A stretch of 64,000 nt of DNA, from contig NZ_BCBA01000012.1 of the NCBI RefSeq assembly GCF_001320245.1, positions 124,001 to 188,000 of the forward strand, in the 5' to 3' direction. The notes beneath the pieces are model-generated. The model was not told the DNA's origin, ran no database searches, and saw only the letters and a program-made list of their open reading frames with translations. The position numbers and the translations under genes are program-made. This DNA comes from Pseudomonas sp. NBRC 111124 (lineage in GTDB: Bacteria > Pseudomonadota > Gammaproteobacteria > Pseudomonadales > Pseudomonadaceae). This document shows, piece after piece, positions 47,067 through 58,782 of this stretch (positions are counted from its first letter, which is position 1; every line of letters begins with the position of its first letter).

Positions 47067-47837
47067 TCAGGTGTAGATCATCTTGCGGGTCATGCCGCCG
47101 TCGACCACGAACTCCTGGCCGGTGACGAACCCGGCCTGGCGCGACAACAGCCAGGCGACCATGGCCGCCACATCTTCCACCGTCCCTACCCTGCCCGCTG
47201 GATGCTGGGCATGGTCGGCTTCGGTCAATGGCTCGGCACGTCGCTGGGACGGGTCACGGGCATCGATCCAGCCCGGGCTCACCGCATTGACGCGGATCTC
47301 CGGGCCCAGGCTCATGGCCAGAGCATGGGTCAAGGCCACCAGGCCACCCTTGCTCGCCGCGTAGGCCTCGGTGTCCGGCTCGGATTGCCGGGCACGGGTC
47401 GAGGTCAGGTTGACGATGGCACCATTGTGCGCACGCAGGTACGGCGCACAGTGCTTGGCCAGCAGCATCGGGCCATTGAGGTTGACCGCCAGTACCCGGT
47501 TCCACTGCGCCAGGCTCAGGCTTTCGAGGGTCTGGTTGTGCGGATTGGCGATGGCCGCATTGCACACCAGCGCATCCAGCCGCCCAAACTGGCCGAGTAC
47601 CTCGGACACGCCGGCACTGACCTGGGCCTCGTCGGCCACGTCCATGGTGATGAACCAGGCGTTATCGCCCAGGGCCTTGGCGACCTTGGCACCGCGCTGG
47701 CGGTCAAGGTCGCTGAGCACCACTTGCCACCCTTCGCAGATCAGCCAAGCGGCAATGCCCAGGCCAATGCCACGAGCGGCACCGGTCACCAGGGCAACCC
47801 GGCCGTTATGGCCGGGTACACCGCTACGGATTTCCAT
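47067..47837 (-). CDS. Short-chain dehydrogenase/reductase
   Basis: The 256-residue classical SDR has cofactor motif TGAARGIG (near residue 19), NAA at the NNAG-like position, catalytic serine in NLTST, and YAASK. All catalytic residues are present. The start at 47837 overlaps the metZ stop by one base (TGATG); a GTG at 47840 is possible. It is always beside metZ in pseudomonads, but its substrate is unknown. Confidence 0.85.
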   Translation of the reverse strand: MEIRSGVPGHNGRVALVTGAARGIGLGIAAWLICEGWQVVLSDLDRQRGAKVAKALGDNAWFITMDVADEAQVSAGVSEVLGQFGRLDALVCNAAIANPHNQTLESLSLAQWNRVLAVNLNGPMLLAKHCAPYLRAHNGAIVNLTSTRARQSEPDTEAYAASKGGLVALTHALAMSLGPEIRVNAVSPGWIDARDPSQRRAEPLTEADHAQHPAGRVGTVEDVAAMVAWLLSRQAGFVTGQEFVVDGGMTRKMIYT

Positions 47838-49048
47838 CACAGCACCGCCAGCCCACGGGCGAGGTCCGCCTGCAGATCAGCCACGTCTTCCAGGCCCACG
47901 GCAACCCGGATCAGGCTGTCGCGGATACCCGCTGCTTCACGCTCTTGCGGCGTCAGGCGGCCGTGAGAGGTGGTGGCCGGGTGGGCGATGGTGGTCTTGC
48001 TGTCACCCAGGTTGGTGGTGATCGAGATCACCCGGGTCGCATCGATGAAGCGCCAGGCGCCCTCTTTGCCACCCTTGACCTCGAAGCTGACCACCGCACC
48101 GAAGCCGCTCATCTGGCGCTTGGCCAGTTCGTGCTGCGGGTGGCTTGGCAAGCCGGCGTAATGCACCTTCTCCACGCCCTCCTGCTGCTCCAGCCATTCG
48201 GCCAGGATCTGGGCGCTCTCGCAGTGCGCACGCATGCGCAGCTTGAGGGTTTCCAGACCCTTGGTGAAGATCCAGGCGTTGAACGGGCTGAGGGTCGGCC
48301 CGGCGGTACGCAGGAAGCCCACCACTTCTTTCATCTGCTCGGCACGGCCGGCAACCACACCCCCCATGCAACGGCCCTGGCCGTCGATGAACTTGGTGGC
48401 CGAGTGGAACACGATGTCAGCCCCCAGCTTCAGTGGCTGCTGCAAGGCCGGTGTGCTGAAGCAGTTGTCCACCACCAGCATGGCACCCCGGGCGTGGGCA
48501 ATTTCAGCCAGCGCAGGGATGTCGACCAACTCGGCCAGCGGGTTGGAGGGGGACTCCACGATCAGCAGCTTGGTGTTGTCCTTGATGGCCTTTTCCCAGC
48601 CAGCGAGGTTGACCAGCGGCACGTAGTCCACCTGCACGCCAAAGCGCTTGAAGTACTTCTCGAACAGGCTGATGGTCGAGCCAAACACGCTCTGCGACAC
48701 CAGCACGTGGTCGCCGGCACTGCACAGCGACATGACCACGGCGAGGATCGCCGCCATGCCAGTGGAGGTGGCTACGGCCTGCTCGGCGCCTTCCATGGCC
48801 GCCAGGCGCTCTTCGAACGCACGCACGGACGGGTTGGTGTAGCGCGAATAGACGTTGCCCGGCGTTTCGCCGGCAAACCGCGCAGCGGCATCGGCCGCCG
48901 TGCGGAACACATAGCTGGAGGTCAGGAACAGCGCTTCGCTGTGCTCGGCCTCCGGTGTACGGTTTTGACCGGCGCGCACCGCGAGGGTGTCGAAACCGAC
49001 ACCTTCGAGGTCACTGTCCAATCGCCCGGCATCCCATTGATCCGTCAT
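47837..49048 (-). CDS. metZ: O-succinylhomoserine sulfhydrylase
   Basis: Makes homocysteine directly from O-succinylhomoserine and sulfide for methionine synthesis. The 403-residue Cys/Met-metabolism PLP enzyme has the lysine in [11 protein letters not shown] and the substrate-side [17 protein letters not shown] and NVYSRYTNP segments. It follows purF by 15 nt and overlaps the SDR gene. Confidence 0.93.
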   Translation of the reverse strand: MTDQWDAGRLDSDLEGVGFDTLAVRAGQNRTPEAEHSEALFLTSSYVFRTAADAAARFAGETPGNVYSRYTNPSVRAFEERLAAMEGAEQAVATSTGMAAILAVVMSLCSAGDHVLVSQSVFGSTISLFEKYFKRFGVQVDYVPLVNLAGWEKAIKDNTKLLIVESPSNPLAELVDIPALAEIAHARGAMLVVDNCFSTPALQQPLKLGADIVFHSATKFIDGQGRCMGGVVAGRAEQMKEVVGFLRTAGPTLSPFNAWIFTKGLETLKLRMRAHCESAQILAEWLEQQEGVEKVHYAGLPSHPQHELAKRQMSGFGAVVSFEVKGGKEGAWRFIDATRVISITTNLGDSKTTIAHPATTSHGRLTPQEREAAGIRDSLIRVAVGLEDVADLQADLARGLAVL

Positions 49049-49063
49049 GCCGTCGCTCCCAAA

Positions 49064-50569
49064 TCAGTTGTTGTAGAGGTCGATGATCGCGCTGACCGCC
49101 TGGTTCTTCACCTTGGCCAGGTCGTTACGGGCCTGCTCGATGCGTTCGAGGTAGGCTTCGTCGATGTCACCAGTGACGTATTCACCGTTGAACACCGCGC
49201 AATCGAAGTGATCGATCTTGATCTTGCCACCACCGACCGAGTCGATCAGGTCCGGCAGGTCCTGATAGATCAGCCAGTCGGCGCCAATCAACTCGGCCAC
49301 CTGTTCGGTGGTACGGTTGTGGGCGATCAGTTCGTGAACACTCGGCATGTCGATGCCGTAGACGTTGGGGTAGCGCACCGCAGGGGCTGCGGAGCAGAAG
49401 TAGACGTTCTTGGCGCCAGCTTCGCGGGCCATCTGGATGATCTGCTTGCAGGTGGTGCCGCGCACGATCGAGTCGTCTACCAGCATGACGTTCTTGCCGC
49501 GGAATTCCAGCTCGATGGCGTTGAGCTTCTGACGCACCGACTTCTTGCGTGCGGCTTGACCGGGCATGATGAAGGTACGGCCGATGTAGCGGTTCTTGAC
49601 GAAGCCCTCACGGAACTTCACGCCCAGACGGTTGGCCAGCTCCAGCGCGGCAGTGCGGCTGGTGTCGGGGATCGGGATGACCACGTCGATGTCGTGCTCA
49701 GGGCGCTCGCGCATGATCTTGTCAGCAAGCTTTTCACCCATGCGCAGACGGGCCTTGTACACCGAGATACCGTCGATGATCGAATCCGGGCGCGCCAGGT
49801 AGACGTGCTCGAAGATGCACGGCTGCAGCTTCGGTGCATCGGCGCACTGCTTGGTGAACAGCTGGCCTTCTTCGGTGATGTACACCGCTTCGCCCGGTGC
49901 CAGATCACGGATCAGGGTGAAGCCGAGCACGTCGAGGGCGACGCTTTCCGAGGCGATCATGTATTCCACGCCTTCGTCGGTGTGACGCTGGCCGAAGACC
50001 ACCGGGCGGATGCCGTTCGGGTCACGGAAGCCGACGATGCCGTAGCCGGTGATCATCGCGACCACGGCGTAACCGCCGACGCAACGGCTGTGCACGTGGG
50101 AAACCGCGGCGAACACGTCTTCTTCGGTCGGCTGCAGCTTGCCACGCACGGCCAACTCATGGGCGAACACGTTCAGCAGCACTTCCGAGTCGGAATTGGT
50201 GTTGACGTGGCGCAGGTCAGACTCGTAGATCTCTTTGGCCAGCTGCTCGACGTTGGTCAGGTTACCGTTGTGCGCCAGGGTGATGCCGTATGGCGAGTTG
50301 ACGTAGAACGGCTGGGCTTCGGCCGACGTAGAGCTGCCCGCGGTCGGGTAGCGAACGTGGCCGATGCCGATGCTGCCGACCAGGCGCTGCATGTGGCGCT
50401 GCTGGAAGACGTCGCGCACCAGGCCATTATCCTTGCGCAGGAACAACCGGCCGTCGTGGCTGGTCACGATACCGGCAGCGTCCTGGCCGCGGTGCTGGAG
50501 GACCGTAAGCGCGTCATACAGCGCCTGATTGACGTTCGACTTACCGACGATACCGACGATGCCACACAT
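49064..50569 (-). CDS. purF: Amidophosphoribosyltransferase
   Basis: First committed step of purine synthesis: moves glutamine amide to PRPP. The 501-residue protein starts at 50569 so that the nucleophile is Cys2 (MCGIVGIVG) after Met removal; three codons upstream are open but would bury it. The glutaminase half has [11 protein letters not shown] and the phosphoribosyl half has [13 protein letters not shown]. It lies 42 nt after cvpA and 15 nt before metZ. Confidence 0.95.
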   Translation of the reverse strand: MCGIVGIVGKSNVNQALYDALTVLQHRGQDAAGIVTSHDGRLFLRKDNGLVRDVFQQRHMQRLVGSIGIGHVRYPTAGSSTSAEAQPFYVNSPYGITLAHNGNLTNVEQLAKEIYESDLRHVNTNSDSEVLLNVFAHELAVRGKLQPTEEDVFAAVSHVHSRCVGGYAVVAMITGYGIVGFRDPNGIRPVVFGQRHTDEGVEYMIASESVALDVLGFTLIRDLAPGEAVYITEEGQLFTKQCADAPKLQPCIFEHVYLARPDSIIDGISVYKARLRMGEKLADKIMRERPEHDIDVVIPIPDTSRTAALELANRLGVKFREGFVKNRYIGRTFIMPGQAARKKSVRQKLNAIELEFRGKNVMLVDDSIVRGTTCKQIIQMAREAGAKNVYFCSAAPAVRYPNVYGIDMPSVHELIAHNRTTEQVAELIGADWLIYQDLPDLIDSVGGGKIKIDHFDCAVFNGEYVTGDIDEAYLERIEQARNDLAKVKNQAVSAIIDLYNN

Positions 50570-50611
50570 GCGACGCAACCCCTACTTTGATGAAACTTGA
50601 ACGAACAGCGC

Positions 50612-51169
50612 TCAGGGCTTTGCCGGCCCGAGCAACTGCTCCTTGAATGGAAGATCAGCCGGAGCGCTGATCACCCCACTGGAAGACCACTGATGGGTGA
50701 AACCCAGGATCAGGTTTTTCGACCAGTCAGCGACCAAAAGAAACTGCGGTATCAGGCGTGATTCCTGCCACCAGGTGTCTTGTTGCACCGGCCCCAGGCT
50801 GAGCAGGCCGACGGCCACCACCACCAACAAGCCCCCGCGCGCGGCGCCAAACGCCATGCCGAGGAAACGATCGGTGCCCGACAACCCGGTCACGCGGATC
50901 AGCTCGCCGATGAGGAAGTTGAGCATGGCCCCCACCAGCAGGGTGGCGACGAAAAGAATGGCGCAGCCGGCGATGGTGCGCATCGACGGCGTCTGGATAT
51001 AGCTTTCAAGGTACACCGAAAGCGAACCACCGAACATCCAGGCGACCGCCCCTGCAACGATCCAGATGAGCAGGGACAAGGCCTCTTTGACGAAGCCGCG
51101 CTTGAGACTGATCAGTGTGGAGACGGCGATGATCGCGATGATCGCCCAATCAACCAGGGTAAAGGCCAC
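50612..51169 (-). CDS. cvpA: CvpA family inner-membrane protein
   Basis: The 185-residue protein has four membrane segments (about 5-22, 32-50, 65-88, 104-125) and the family N-terminus FTLVDWAIIAIIAVS. CvpA is linked to colicin V production and envelope stress tolerance in E. coli and is conserved upstream of purF. The gap to dedD (51170-51299) is 130 bp and contains TAAAAT in TGATAAAATGCG, a possible -10, so cvpA-purF may have its own promoter. Confidence 0.92.
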   Translation of the reverse strand: MAFTLVDWAIIAIIAVSTLISLKRGFVKEALSLLIWIVAGAVAWMFGGSLSVYLESYIQTPSMRTIAGCAILFVATLLVGAMLNFLIGELIRVTGLSGTDRFLGMAFGAARGGLLVVVAVGLLSLGPVQQDTWWQESRLIPQFLLVADWSKNLILGFTHQWSSSGVISAPADLPFKEQLLGPAKP

Positions 51170-51299
51170 GGTGCTGCCTGCAGACGTTTGAGGCGGCGCA
51201 TTTTATCAGAGCAAAAGGCTGGGAGTAAGCGGAATGTCAGGTGGATCGGCGGGTCAGGTTTTCAGCCCTGCCCCGCCCCTCTGTGGGCGTGCCGCTGCT

Positions 51300-51971
51300 T
51301 CAGCCTTTTTCAGGCTGGAAACGCGTCACGAAGCCATTGAGCTTCTGCTGGCGGTTGATCACGTCTTTCAGCTTGTCAGCCTCGGCACGTTCGATCAACG
51401 GCCCGACATACACCCGATTGAGACCACCAGCCGAACGGATGTAGGCGTTGTAACCCTGGCTGCGCAGGGTCTTCTGCAGGTTCTCGGCACCGGCTCGGCT
51501 GGACAGGCTGGCCAACTGGATCGACCAGCTCACCGGCAGGCCGTTGACGTCAATCTTCGACGGTGCAGGCGCAGTTGCTACTGGCGCTGCTGCCTTGGCG
51601 GCGGGCGCTGGCGTCGACGTCGGCACTGGCGTCTGGGGCTTGGGCTGGGCTTGCGCCTGAGGCTGGGTCTGCGGCGACGGCGTGATCGGCTGGCTCGGCG
51701 TTTTCAGCGGCGCGGTCGACTCGCTGACCACCACCGGCGGCTGCTCAGGCTGCTCGGATTGTTCAGGCAGCGGCTGTGGCTCAGGCACTGCCACTGGCTC
51801 CACCTTGACCTCGGGCAGGGTCGGCATAGCCGGCGCCTGCGGGGCGTCGACGTGCACCTGGCGCATTTCGTCCTGGCGGGTGAACAGCATCGGCAGGAAG
51901 ATCACCGCCAGCGCCACCAGCACCAACGCACCCACCATGCGCTGCTTCATCCCTTTGTCCAGCACTGCCAT
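51300..51971 (-). CDS. SPOR-domain protein (DedD-like)
   Basis: The 223-residue protein has a short cytoplasmic N-terminus, one membrane helix (about 10-27, MVGALVLVALAVIFLPML), a long Pro/Gln/Ala-rich periplasmic linker and a C-terminal SPOR domain (about 145-220) for binding denuded septal peptidoglycan. This is the DedD plan. It lies 4 nt after folC. A role in cell division is inferred from the family. Confidence 0.88.
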   Translation of the reverse strand: MAVLDKGMKQRMVGALVLVALAVIFLPMLFTRQDEMRQVHVDAPQAPAMPTLPEVKVEPVAVPEPQPLPEQSEQPEQPPVVVSESTAPLKTPSQPITPSPQTQPQAQAQPKPQTPVPTSTPAPAAKAAAPVATAPAPSKIDVNGLPVSWSIQLASLSSRAGAENLQKTLRSQGYNAYIRSAGGLNRVYVGPLIERAEADKLKDVINRQQKLNGFVTRFQPEKG

Positions 51972-51975
51972 CTAA

Positions 51976-53261
51976 TCACCCCTCCAGGGCCTGCCGCTCC
52001 AGCCATTCCAGGGCCTCGGCGACACAGAAAAACGAACCGAACAGCAGAATCTGGTCATCCGCCGTTGCCTGCGCGCATTGCCCTTCAAGGGCGGCGTCGA
52101 CGCTGGCGTAAGACTTCACCGCTGCGCCGTGGTTCGTCAAGGCAGCGGCCAATTCGGCAGCCGGACGGCTGCGCGGGGTGTGCAACGGTGCAACCGCCCA
52201 GTCGTCCACCCGTTCGCGCAGCGGCGCAATGACGCCCGGCAGGTCCTTGTCGGCGAGCAGGCCGAACACTGCCAGGCGACGACCTTTCACCGGGCGCGCA
52301 GCCAGGCGGCGGGCCAGATACTCCGCAGCGTGCGGGTTGTGCCCGACATCCAGCAGCAGCTCCACAGCCCTGCCCTGCCAGGTCAACTGGCGACGGTCGA
52401 GACGCCCGGTGATGCGGGTGTCGAGCAATGCCTGACGGATTTGCCCGGCCTCCCACGGCAAGCCCATCAGCAGATAGGCCTGCAGGGCCAGGGTGGCGTT
52501 CTCCATGGGCAGGTCAAGCAGTGGCAGACCGTGCAACGCTACCGGCTTGCCGTCCGCAGTGACTCCGCGCCAGTCCCAACCACAATCGCTGCTTGACAGG
52601 TCGAAATCACGGCCGCGCAGGAACAGCGGCGCCGCCAGTTCGGCGGCCTTGTCCAGCAAGGGCTGTGGCGGATCGAGATCGCCGCACAGCGCAGGCCTGC
52701 CCTGGCGGAAGATACCAGCCTTCTCGAAGGCAACCTGCTCGCGGGTGTCGCCCAGGTAATCGACATGGTCGACGCCGATGCTGGTCACCAGCGCCAGGTC
52801 GGCATCCACCACGTTCACGGTGTCCAGGCGGCCACCGAGGCCCACTTCGAGCACCACGGCATCCAGCTGCGACTGGTAGAACAACCAGAACGCTGCCAGC
52901 GTGCCCATCTCGAAGTAGGTCAGGGAAATTTCGCCCCGCGCCGCCTCGACGGCGGCGAAGGCTTCGCACAGGCGCTCATCGGTGGCTTCGTGGCCATCGA
53001 TCAGTACCCGTTCGTTGTAACGCAACAGGTGCGGCGAGCTATACACGCCTACCTTCAACCCCTGGGCGCGCAGCAACGAGGCCACGAAGGCGCAGGTCGA
53101 GCCCTTGCCGTTGGTGCCGGTTACCGTAACCACTCGCGGCGCCAGCTTGCCCAGCGCCAGCCGGGCAAGCACCTTCTGCGACCGCTCCAGGCCCATGTCG
53201 ATGGCCGAGGGGTGCAACTGCTCGAGGTAGGCGAGCCACTCGCCCAGGGATCGTTGTTTCA

Positions 53262-53262
<1 letters not shown>
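51976..53262 (-). CDS. folC: Folylpolyglutamate synthase / dihydrofolate synthase
   Basis: Adds glutamate to dihydropteroate and folates. The 428-residue Mur-ligase-family protein has the ATP loop GTNGKGST at residues 49-56 and later LDVGHNPHAAEYLA. The start at 53262 overlaps the accD stop by one base (TGATG); GTG at 53265 is an alternative. It lies between accD and dedD. Confidence 0.93.
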
Positions 53263-54155
<893 letters not shown>

Positions 54156-54377
54156 GCTTTCTTTCTCCAGTATTGGCGGACGGGGACCGGACTGGCCGGC
54201 CATGCCCTGCCCTTGAGCTCAAATTCTTCTATGAAACGATGACGGCCCGGCCGCTGGGGCTGCCGCTGTACCGCGCCGTCTTCAATCTGTCGTTTGGCCA
54301 CACGGCATGCCGCTGGCCGCCCCGCAGGGCTGCGAAACCTATGGACGATGGCGCGCCGCCAGCCGTCACATCTGCCG

Positions 54378-54998
54378 TCACGCCTGTTTCACCGCACGCA
54401 TGAAGGCTTCGATTTTCGCCGCATCCTTGATGCCCTTGGCCTGCTCCACGCCGCCACTGACATCCACCGCATACGGCTGCACCTGGGCGATCGCCTGGCC
54501 GACGTTATCGGCCGAGAGCCCACCCGCGAGAATGATCGGCTTGCTCAGCCGCGCCGGCACCAGCGACCAGTCGAAGGCCTCGCCGGTACCGCCAGGCACA
54601 CCGGCCACGTAGGTGTCGAGGAGAATGCCGCGGGCGCCGGCATAGTGCTGGCAGGCGGCTTCCAGATCATCGCCCGGGCGCACACGCAGGGCCTTGATCC
54701 AGGGGCGATGATAGCCCTCGCAATCGGCCGGGGTTTCGTCGCCGTGGAACTGTAGCAGGTCCAGCGGCACCACCTCGAGAATCTCGTTCAGCTCGCAACG
54801 CGAAGCGTTTACGAACAGCCCGACCGTGGTCACGAACGGCGGCAGCTCGGCTATGATCGCCCGCGCCTGGCGCACGTCCACGGCACGCGGGCTTTTGGCA
54901 TAGAAGACGAAACCGATGGCATCGGCCCCCGCCTCGGCGGCGGCCAGCGCGTCTTCGATGCGGGTGATCCCGCAGATCTTGCTGCGAACGTTGCTCAT
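54378..54998 (-). CDS. trpF: Phosphoribosylanthranilate isomerase
   Basis: Third step of tryptophan synthesis after anthranilate. The 206-residue barrel starts at 54998 ([20 protein letters not shown]), with catalytic cysteine at C9 in KICGIT and the aspartate in ILLDTYVAG. It is apart from other trp genes, as is normal in pseudomonads, and lies between truA and accD. Confidence 0.93.
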   Translation of the reverse strand: MSNVRSKICGITRIEDALAAAEAGADAIGFVFYAKSPRAVDVRQARAIIAELPPFVTTVGLFVNASRCELNEILEVVPLDLLQFHGDETPADCEGYHRPWIKALRVRPGDDLEAACQHYAGARGILLDTYVAGVPGGTGEAFDWSLVPARLSKPIILAGGLSADNVGQAIAQVQPYAVDVSGGVEQAKGIKDAAKIEAFMRAVKQA

Positions 54999-55058
54999 GG
55001 ACAGCAAACCCTGAGTGAGTGGTGAAAGGCCCGATGGTAGCAAATGACTTCTGACGCG

Positions 55059-55913
55059 TCAGTCGGCCAGCGCTTCGTAACCGGTCAAAAAGTGTGGGCC
55101 GATGTAACGCTTTGGCAGCTCGAACGCTTCCGGGTATTCCACTTGCACCAAGTACAGGCCATAAGGGTGGGCAGTCACCCCGCCTTCACGGCGGTTGCGC
55201 CCCTCCAGCACTTCACGGGCCCACTCGACCGGGCGCTCGCCGGCACCGATGGTCATCAGCACCCCGGCGATATTGCGAACCATATGGTGCAGGAAGGCGG
55301 TGGCTCGCACGTCCAGCACGATCATCTGGCCGTGGCGGGTGACCCGCAGGTGATGGATATGCTTGATCGGCGACTTGGCCTGGCACTGGCTGGCGCGGAA
55401 GGCGCTGAAGTCGTGGGTACCCAGCAGGTACTGGGCAGCCTGGGCCATGCGCTCGACATCCAGCGGGCGGTGGTTCCAGGTCACTTCCTCGGCCAGGTGC
55501 GCGGGGCGGATCGGGTCGTTGTAGATCACGTAGCGGTAGCGCCGTGCACAGGCCTTGAAGCGCGCATGGAAGTCCGCCGGCATCGGCCGCGACCAGACCA
55601 CGCTGATGTCGTGGGGCAGATTGAAGTTGGTGCCCAGGGTCCAGGCGCGCTCGTCGCGCACGGCACGGGTGTCGAAATGCACGATCTGCCCGCAGCCGTG
55701 CACGCCGGCATCGGTGCGCCCGGCACAGATGACGCTGATCGGCTCGTCGGCCACCTTCGACAGCGCCTGCTCGAGGGCCTGCTGCACGCTGGGCACGCCG
55801 CTGGCCTGGCGCTGCCAGCCGCGATAGCGCGAGCCCTTGTATTCCACACCCAGGGCAATGCGGGTGAAGCCTTCAGCGGCCGATTCGGTGGCGACGGTGT
55901 CGATGATGTCCAA
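55059..55913 (-). CDS. truA: tRNA pseudouridine(38-40) synthase
   Basis: Modifies uridines 38-40 of the tRNA anticodon arm. The 284-residue protein has the catalytic aspartate D68 in AGRTDAGVH and the C-terminal conserved FLHHMVRNIAGVL. It lies 60 nt upstream of trpF. The fimV terminator is just upstream, so truA probably has its own promoter in 55914-55960. Confidence 0.95.
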   Translation of the reverse strand: MDIIDTVATESAAEGFTRIALGVEYKGSRYRGWQRQASGVPSVQQALEQALSKVADEPISVICAGRTDAGVHGCGQIVHFDTRAVRDERAWTLGTNFNLPHDISVVWSRPMPADFHARFKACARRYRYVIYNDPIRPAHLAEEVTWNHRPLDVERMAQAAQYLLGTHDFSAFRASQCQAKSPIKHIHHLRVTRHGQMIVLDVRATAFLHHMVRNIAGVLMTIGAGERPVEWAREVLEGRNRREGGVTAHPYGLYLVQVEYPEAFELPKRYIGPHFLTGYEALAD

Positions 55914-55959
55914 GAGCGTGAAACCTGTGGGTGATACGGAATGGCGGGGATTATAACGA

Positions 55960-55987
55960 CAACGGCAGCCGTATAGGGCTGCCGTCG
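55960..55987 (-). terminator. Terminator-like hairpin of fimV
   Basis: ACGGCAGCC-ctatac-GGCTGCCGT on the minus strand, followed by TGTCGTT, about 27 nt past the fimV stop. The 9-bp stem is perfect and the T content after it is moderate. Confidence 0.7.
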
Positions 55988-56011
55988 TGGTCGTTGCTGC
56001 CTGAAGCAGAG

Positions 56012-58711
56012 TCAGACGAGACGCGCGAGCATCTCTTCGGCTTCCTGGCGTTGGCCGTCATCACCATCCTTGACCACTTCGTCGAGGATGTCGCGGGCGC
56101 CCTGGTGGTCGCCCATGTCGATGTAGGCACGCGCCAGGTCAAGCTTGGTCGCTACCTCGTCGGCACCGGAGAAGAAGTCGAAATCGAGGTCATCCAGCGG
56201 CTCGGGCTCGGCGGCGGCGTCTTCGGCGGTGAAGTGCGGCTCCAGCGAGGGCGACTCCAGGCTCTGCGACAGCTTGTCGAGTTCGGCGTTGACGTCATTG
56301 AGTTCCGAGGCAAAGCTCCTGGCTGCCGGCGAGTCGTCATCCAGCGACAGCGACAGGTCGAAGTCGTCCGGCAGCTCCAGCTCGGAGATCGGGTCGAATT
56401 CCGGGATGGCGTCAAAGGCTGCCAGTTCGGCGGCGACATCCACCGGCTCTTCTTCCGCCGTGACCGGGGCGGCTGTTTCACCACTGTCCAGATCGAAATC
56501 GGCCAGGTCGAAATCATCCAGGTCGTCGACGCTCTGCGGCTCGGCCTGGGCCTGGGCCAGCAAGGCTTCGAAATCGGCATCGGCGTCGGTTTCCGGTTCT
56601 GCGGCTGCCGGCTCGGCTTCTGCCTGCGCCTCGAACCGTGGTGCTTCGTCCAGCATCGGCGGCTCGAGCTGATCATCCGCTGGCAGATCATCACCCAGGC
56701 TCAGGTCAAAAGCGCTGTCCAGGTCGTTGTCATCCAGCACGGAGGTCTCGGTAAAGGCCTCGGCGGCGGCTTCAAGCTCTGGCTCTGGCTCTGGCGCCGA
56801 ATCTGGCTCGACGAGTGCCTGCGGCTCAGGTTCAGGCTCTGCTTCAACTTCGGCTGGCGTTTGCGGCTCTTCCTGAAGCAACTCCTGCACATACTGCTCG
56901 CCCATTTCGGCGGCCAGCGCCGCAGCACCCACGCTAACTGCGGTGGCGGCAGCGAGACCCAGCATGGCCGGGTAGCGCTCCTTGAGGCTACTGAGCTCAG
57001 CAGTGTTCGCTTCGGTGGCAGGCAGCTTGCGCTCCTGCTCGACGAAGGCACTGTGGTCGCCTTGGCGGGCGTAGACGTCCATCAGCCTGAGGCGCAGGGT
57101 GTCATTTTCCGGCTGCGCCGCCACTGCCGTTTCCAGCAGGTCAGCCGCATGATTCAGACGGCCTCGCGACAGGCTCAGATCGACTTCAGCCAACAGCTCG
57201 GCATTCGGGTCCCGGGCCGGCTCGGGCTCGACAACCGGAGCCGCAGGCGCAGCCAGCTTTTCTGCAGCGACAGCGGCTGCAGCCGAGGCGGCCACCACGG
57301 CAGGCGACAGGGTCACGCTCGGCGCGGACACTTCCAGCTCATCGAAGCTGCTCGGTGGCAGGTCGAGATCCGGGTTGCGCTCGCCCTCCTCGGCCAGCGC
57401 GCGGGCCATGCGCAGATGTTTCTCCGCTTCTTGCTGGGCCTTGCGCTTGCGCGCCAGCAGCAACAGCAAAAGCAGCAGCACGAGGAACGCAGAACCGGCG
57501 ATCAGCCCCAATATGACGGGGTTTGCCAGCATCTCGTCGATTGCGCTCGGCTGTGTGGTAGCGGCCTCGTCAGCAGGCGCGGTATCGACCGCTGCAGGTG
57601 CTGGCGCCACCACCGGCTCGGCCGGGGCCGCATCAGCCGACGGGGGCTGCACAGGTGCCGGCTCACCCGGCAAGGCGGCCGCAGGCGGTGCTTCAGGTGC
57701 CGCGCCTTGGGCTTCCAGGCGCGCCAACTGGTCATTCTTCAGCTGGATCAGCTTCTGCAGCTTGTCCATCTGGCTTTGCAGGTCGGACACCCGGCTTTTC
57801 AGTTCGTCGTTGTCACGACGGCTGGTGTCCAGGCTTTCCTGGGCCACGGCCAGCTTGTCGTTGATGGCCTTGGCGCTGTTACCGCTCGCCTGGTTGCCGG
57901 GGCTGACCAAGCGCAAGTTGTCGCCTTGGGTAATCCGCTCGGGTGCTGCGTCGGCGGCGCCTCGACGGGTAGCATCCAGCTGCCTCGCACGCGGCCCCAG
58001 ACGCCGGCCTTCACGCCAGGCCGCGTACTGCTCGGCCACTTCACGATTGGCTTCGCCCTGAGGAATGCTCTGGACCTGCTGCTGGTCGGGCAGGCGCAGG
58101 ACCTGGCCAACCTTCAGCTGGTTGATGTTGTTGCCAATAAAGGCATCCGGATTGAGCGCCTGGATGGCGATCATGGTCTGCTGCACCGAACCACCACCCT
58201 GCGTATTGCGGGCAGCAATCTGCCACAGGGTGTCGCGGCGCTTGGTGGTATAGCTGCCCGCGCTGCTGGTAGCCGGGTTGACATTGCCCGCGGCGGGCTG
58301 CTGGCCCTGGGCCTTGGCCTGGTCGAGCAACACGCTGTAGTCACGCAGCAGGCGGCCCTGAGGCCACATGACCTGGACCAGGAACTTGACCACCGTGCCA
58401 GGCAGCGGCTGGCTGGAGGTAACCCGCAGCACGCTCTTGCCGTTGGGGTTGATCACCGGGGTGAAGGTCAGGTCTTCCAGGTAACTCGGAAACTCCACCC
58501 CGGCCTTGCTGAACTCTTCCGGTGGCGCCAGGCTCGGCGCCACTTCGGCTGCGGTGAGGTCGCGCACATCGAGCAGTTCGATCTCGGCATCCAGAGGCTG
58601 GTTCTGCGCCGACTTCAATGTCAGTTCACCCAACCCCAGGGCATTCGCCATGCCCGACGTCAGCGCAGACGCTGCCGCCATGGCCAGAACCAGTTTGCGA
58701 ATTCGAAGCAT
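56012..58711 (-). CDS. fimV: FimV-family peptidoglycan-binding protein
   Basis: An inner-membrane hub for type IV pilus assembly and polar signalling in pseudomonads. The 899-residue protein has a signal peptide (to about residue 24, then LGLGELTLKS), a periplasmic N-terminal domain, a LysM peptidoglycan-binding motif (about 153-210), a coiled coil (about 285-340), one membrane helix (about 398-422), then a long acidic cytoplasmic region. It ends with TPR-like TKLDLARAYIDMGDHQGARD. A 995-residue open frame antisense to it is a shadow. Confidence 0.9.
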   Translation of the reverse strand: MLRIRKLVLAMAAASALTSGMANALGLGELTLKSAQNQPLDAEIELLDVRDLTAAEVAPSLAPPEEFSKAGVEFPSYLEDLTFTPVINPNGKSVLRVTSSQPLPGTVVKFLVQVMWPQGRLLRDYSVLLDQAKAQGQQPAAGNVNPATSSAGSYTTKRRDTLWQIAARNTQGGGSVQQTMIAIQALNPDAFIGNNINQLKVGQVLRLPDQQQVQSIPQGEANREVAEQYAAWREGRRLGPRARQLDATRRGAADAAPERITQGDNLRLVSPGNQASGNSAKAINDKLAVAQESLDTSRRDNDELKSRVSDLQSQMDKLQKLIQLKNDQLARLEAQGAAPEAPPAAALPGEPAPVQPPSADAAPAEPVVAPAPAAVDTAPADEAATTQPSAIDEMLANPVILGLIAGSAFLVLLLLLLLLARKRKAQQEAEKHLRMARALAEEGERNPDLDLPPSSFDELEVSAPSVTLSPAVVAASAAAAVAAEKLAAPAAPVVEPEPARDPNAELLAEVDLSLSRGRLNHAADLLETAVAAQPENDTLRLRLMDVYARQGDHSAFVEQERKLPATEANTAELSSLKERYPAMLGLAAATAVSVGAAALAAEMGEQYVQELLQEEPQTPAEVEAEPEPEPQALVEPDSAPEPEPELEAAAEAFTETSVLDDNDLDSAFDLSLGDDLPADDQLEPPMLDEAPRFEAQAEAEPAAAEPETDADADFEALLAQAQAEPQSVDDLDDFDLADFDLDSGETAAPVTAEEEPVDVAAELAAFDAIPEFDPISELELPDDFDLSLSLDDDSPAARSFASELNDVNAELDKLSQSLESPSLEPHFTAEDAAAEPEPLDDLDFDFFSGADEVATKLDLARAYIDMGDHQGARDILDEVVKDGDDGQRQEAEEMLARLV

Positions 58712-58782
58712 GACCTCTTCCCTTGTATGAATCGTCCCAAAAACCTGCTGCGGCGCGGGACAAAAGTGCTCGCCAGTATCTT

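Noticed and set aside
47945..50590. 881-residue open frame antisense to metZ and purF
   Set aside because: Spans two well-identified genes on the other strand and has no recognisable domain.
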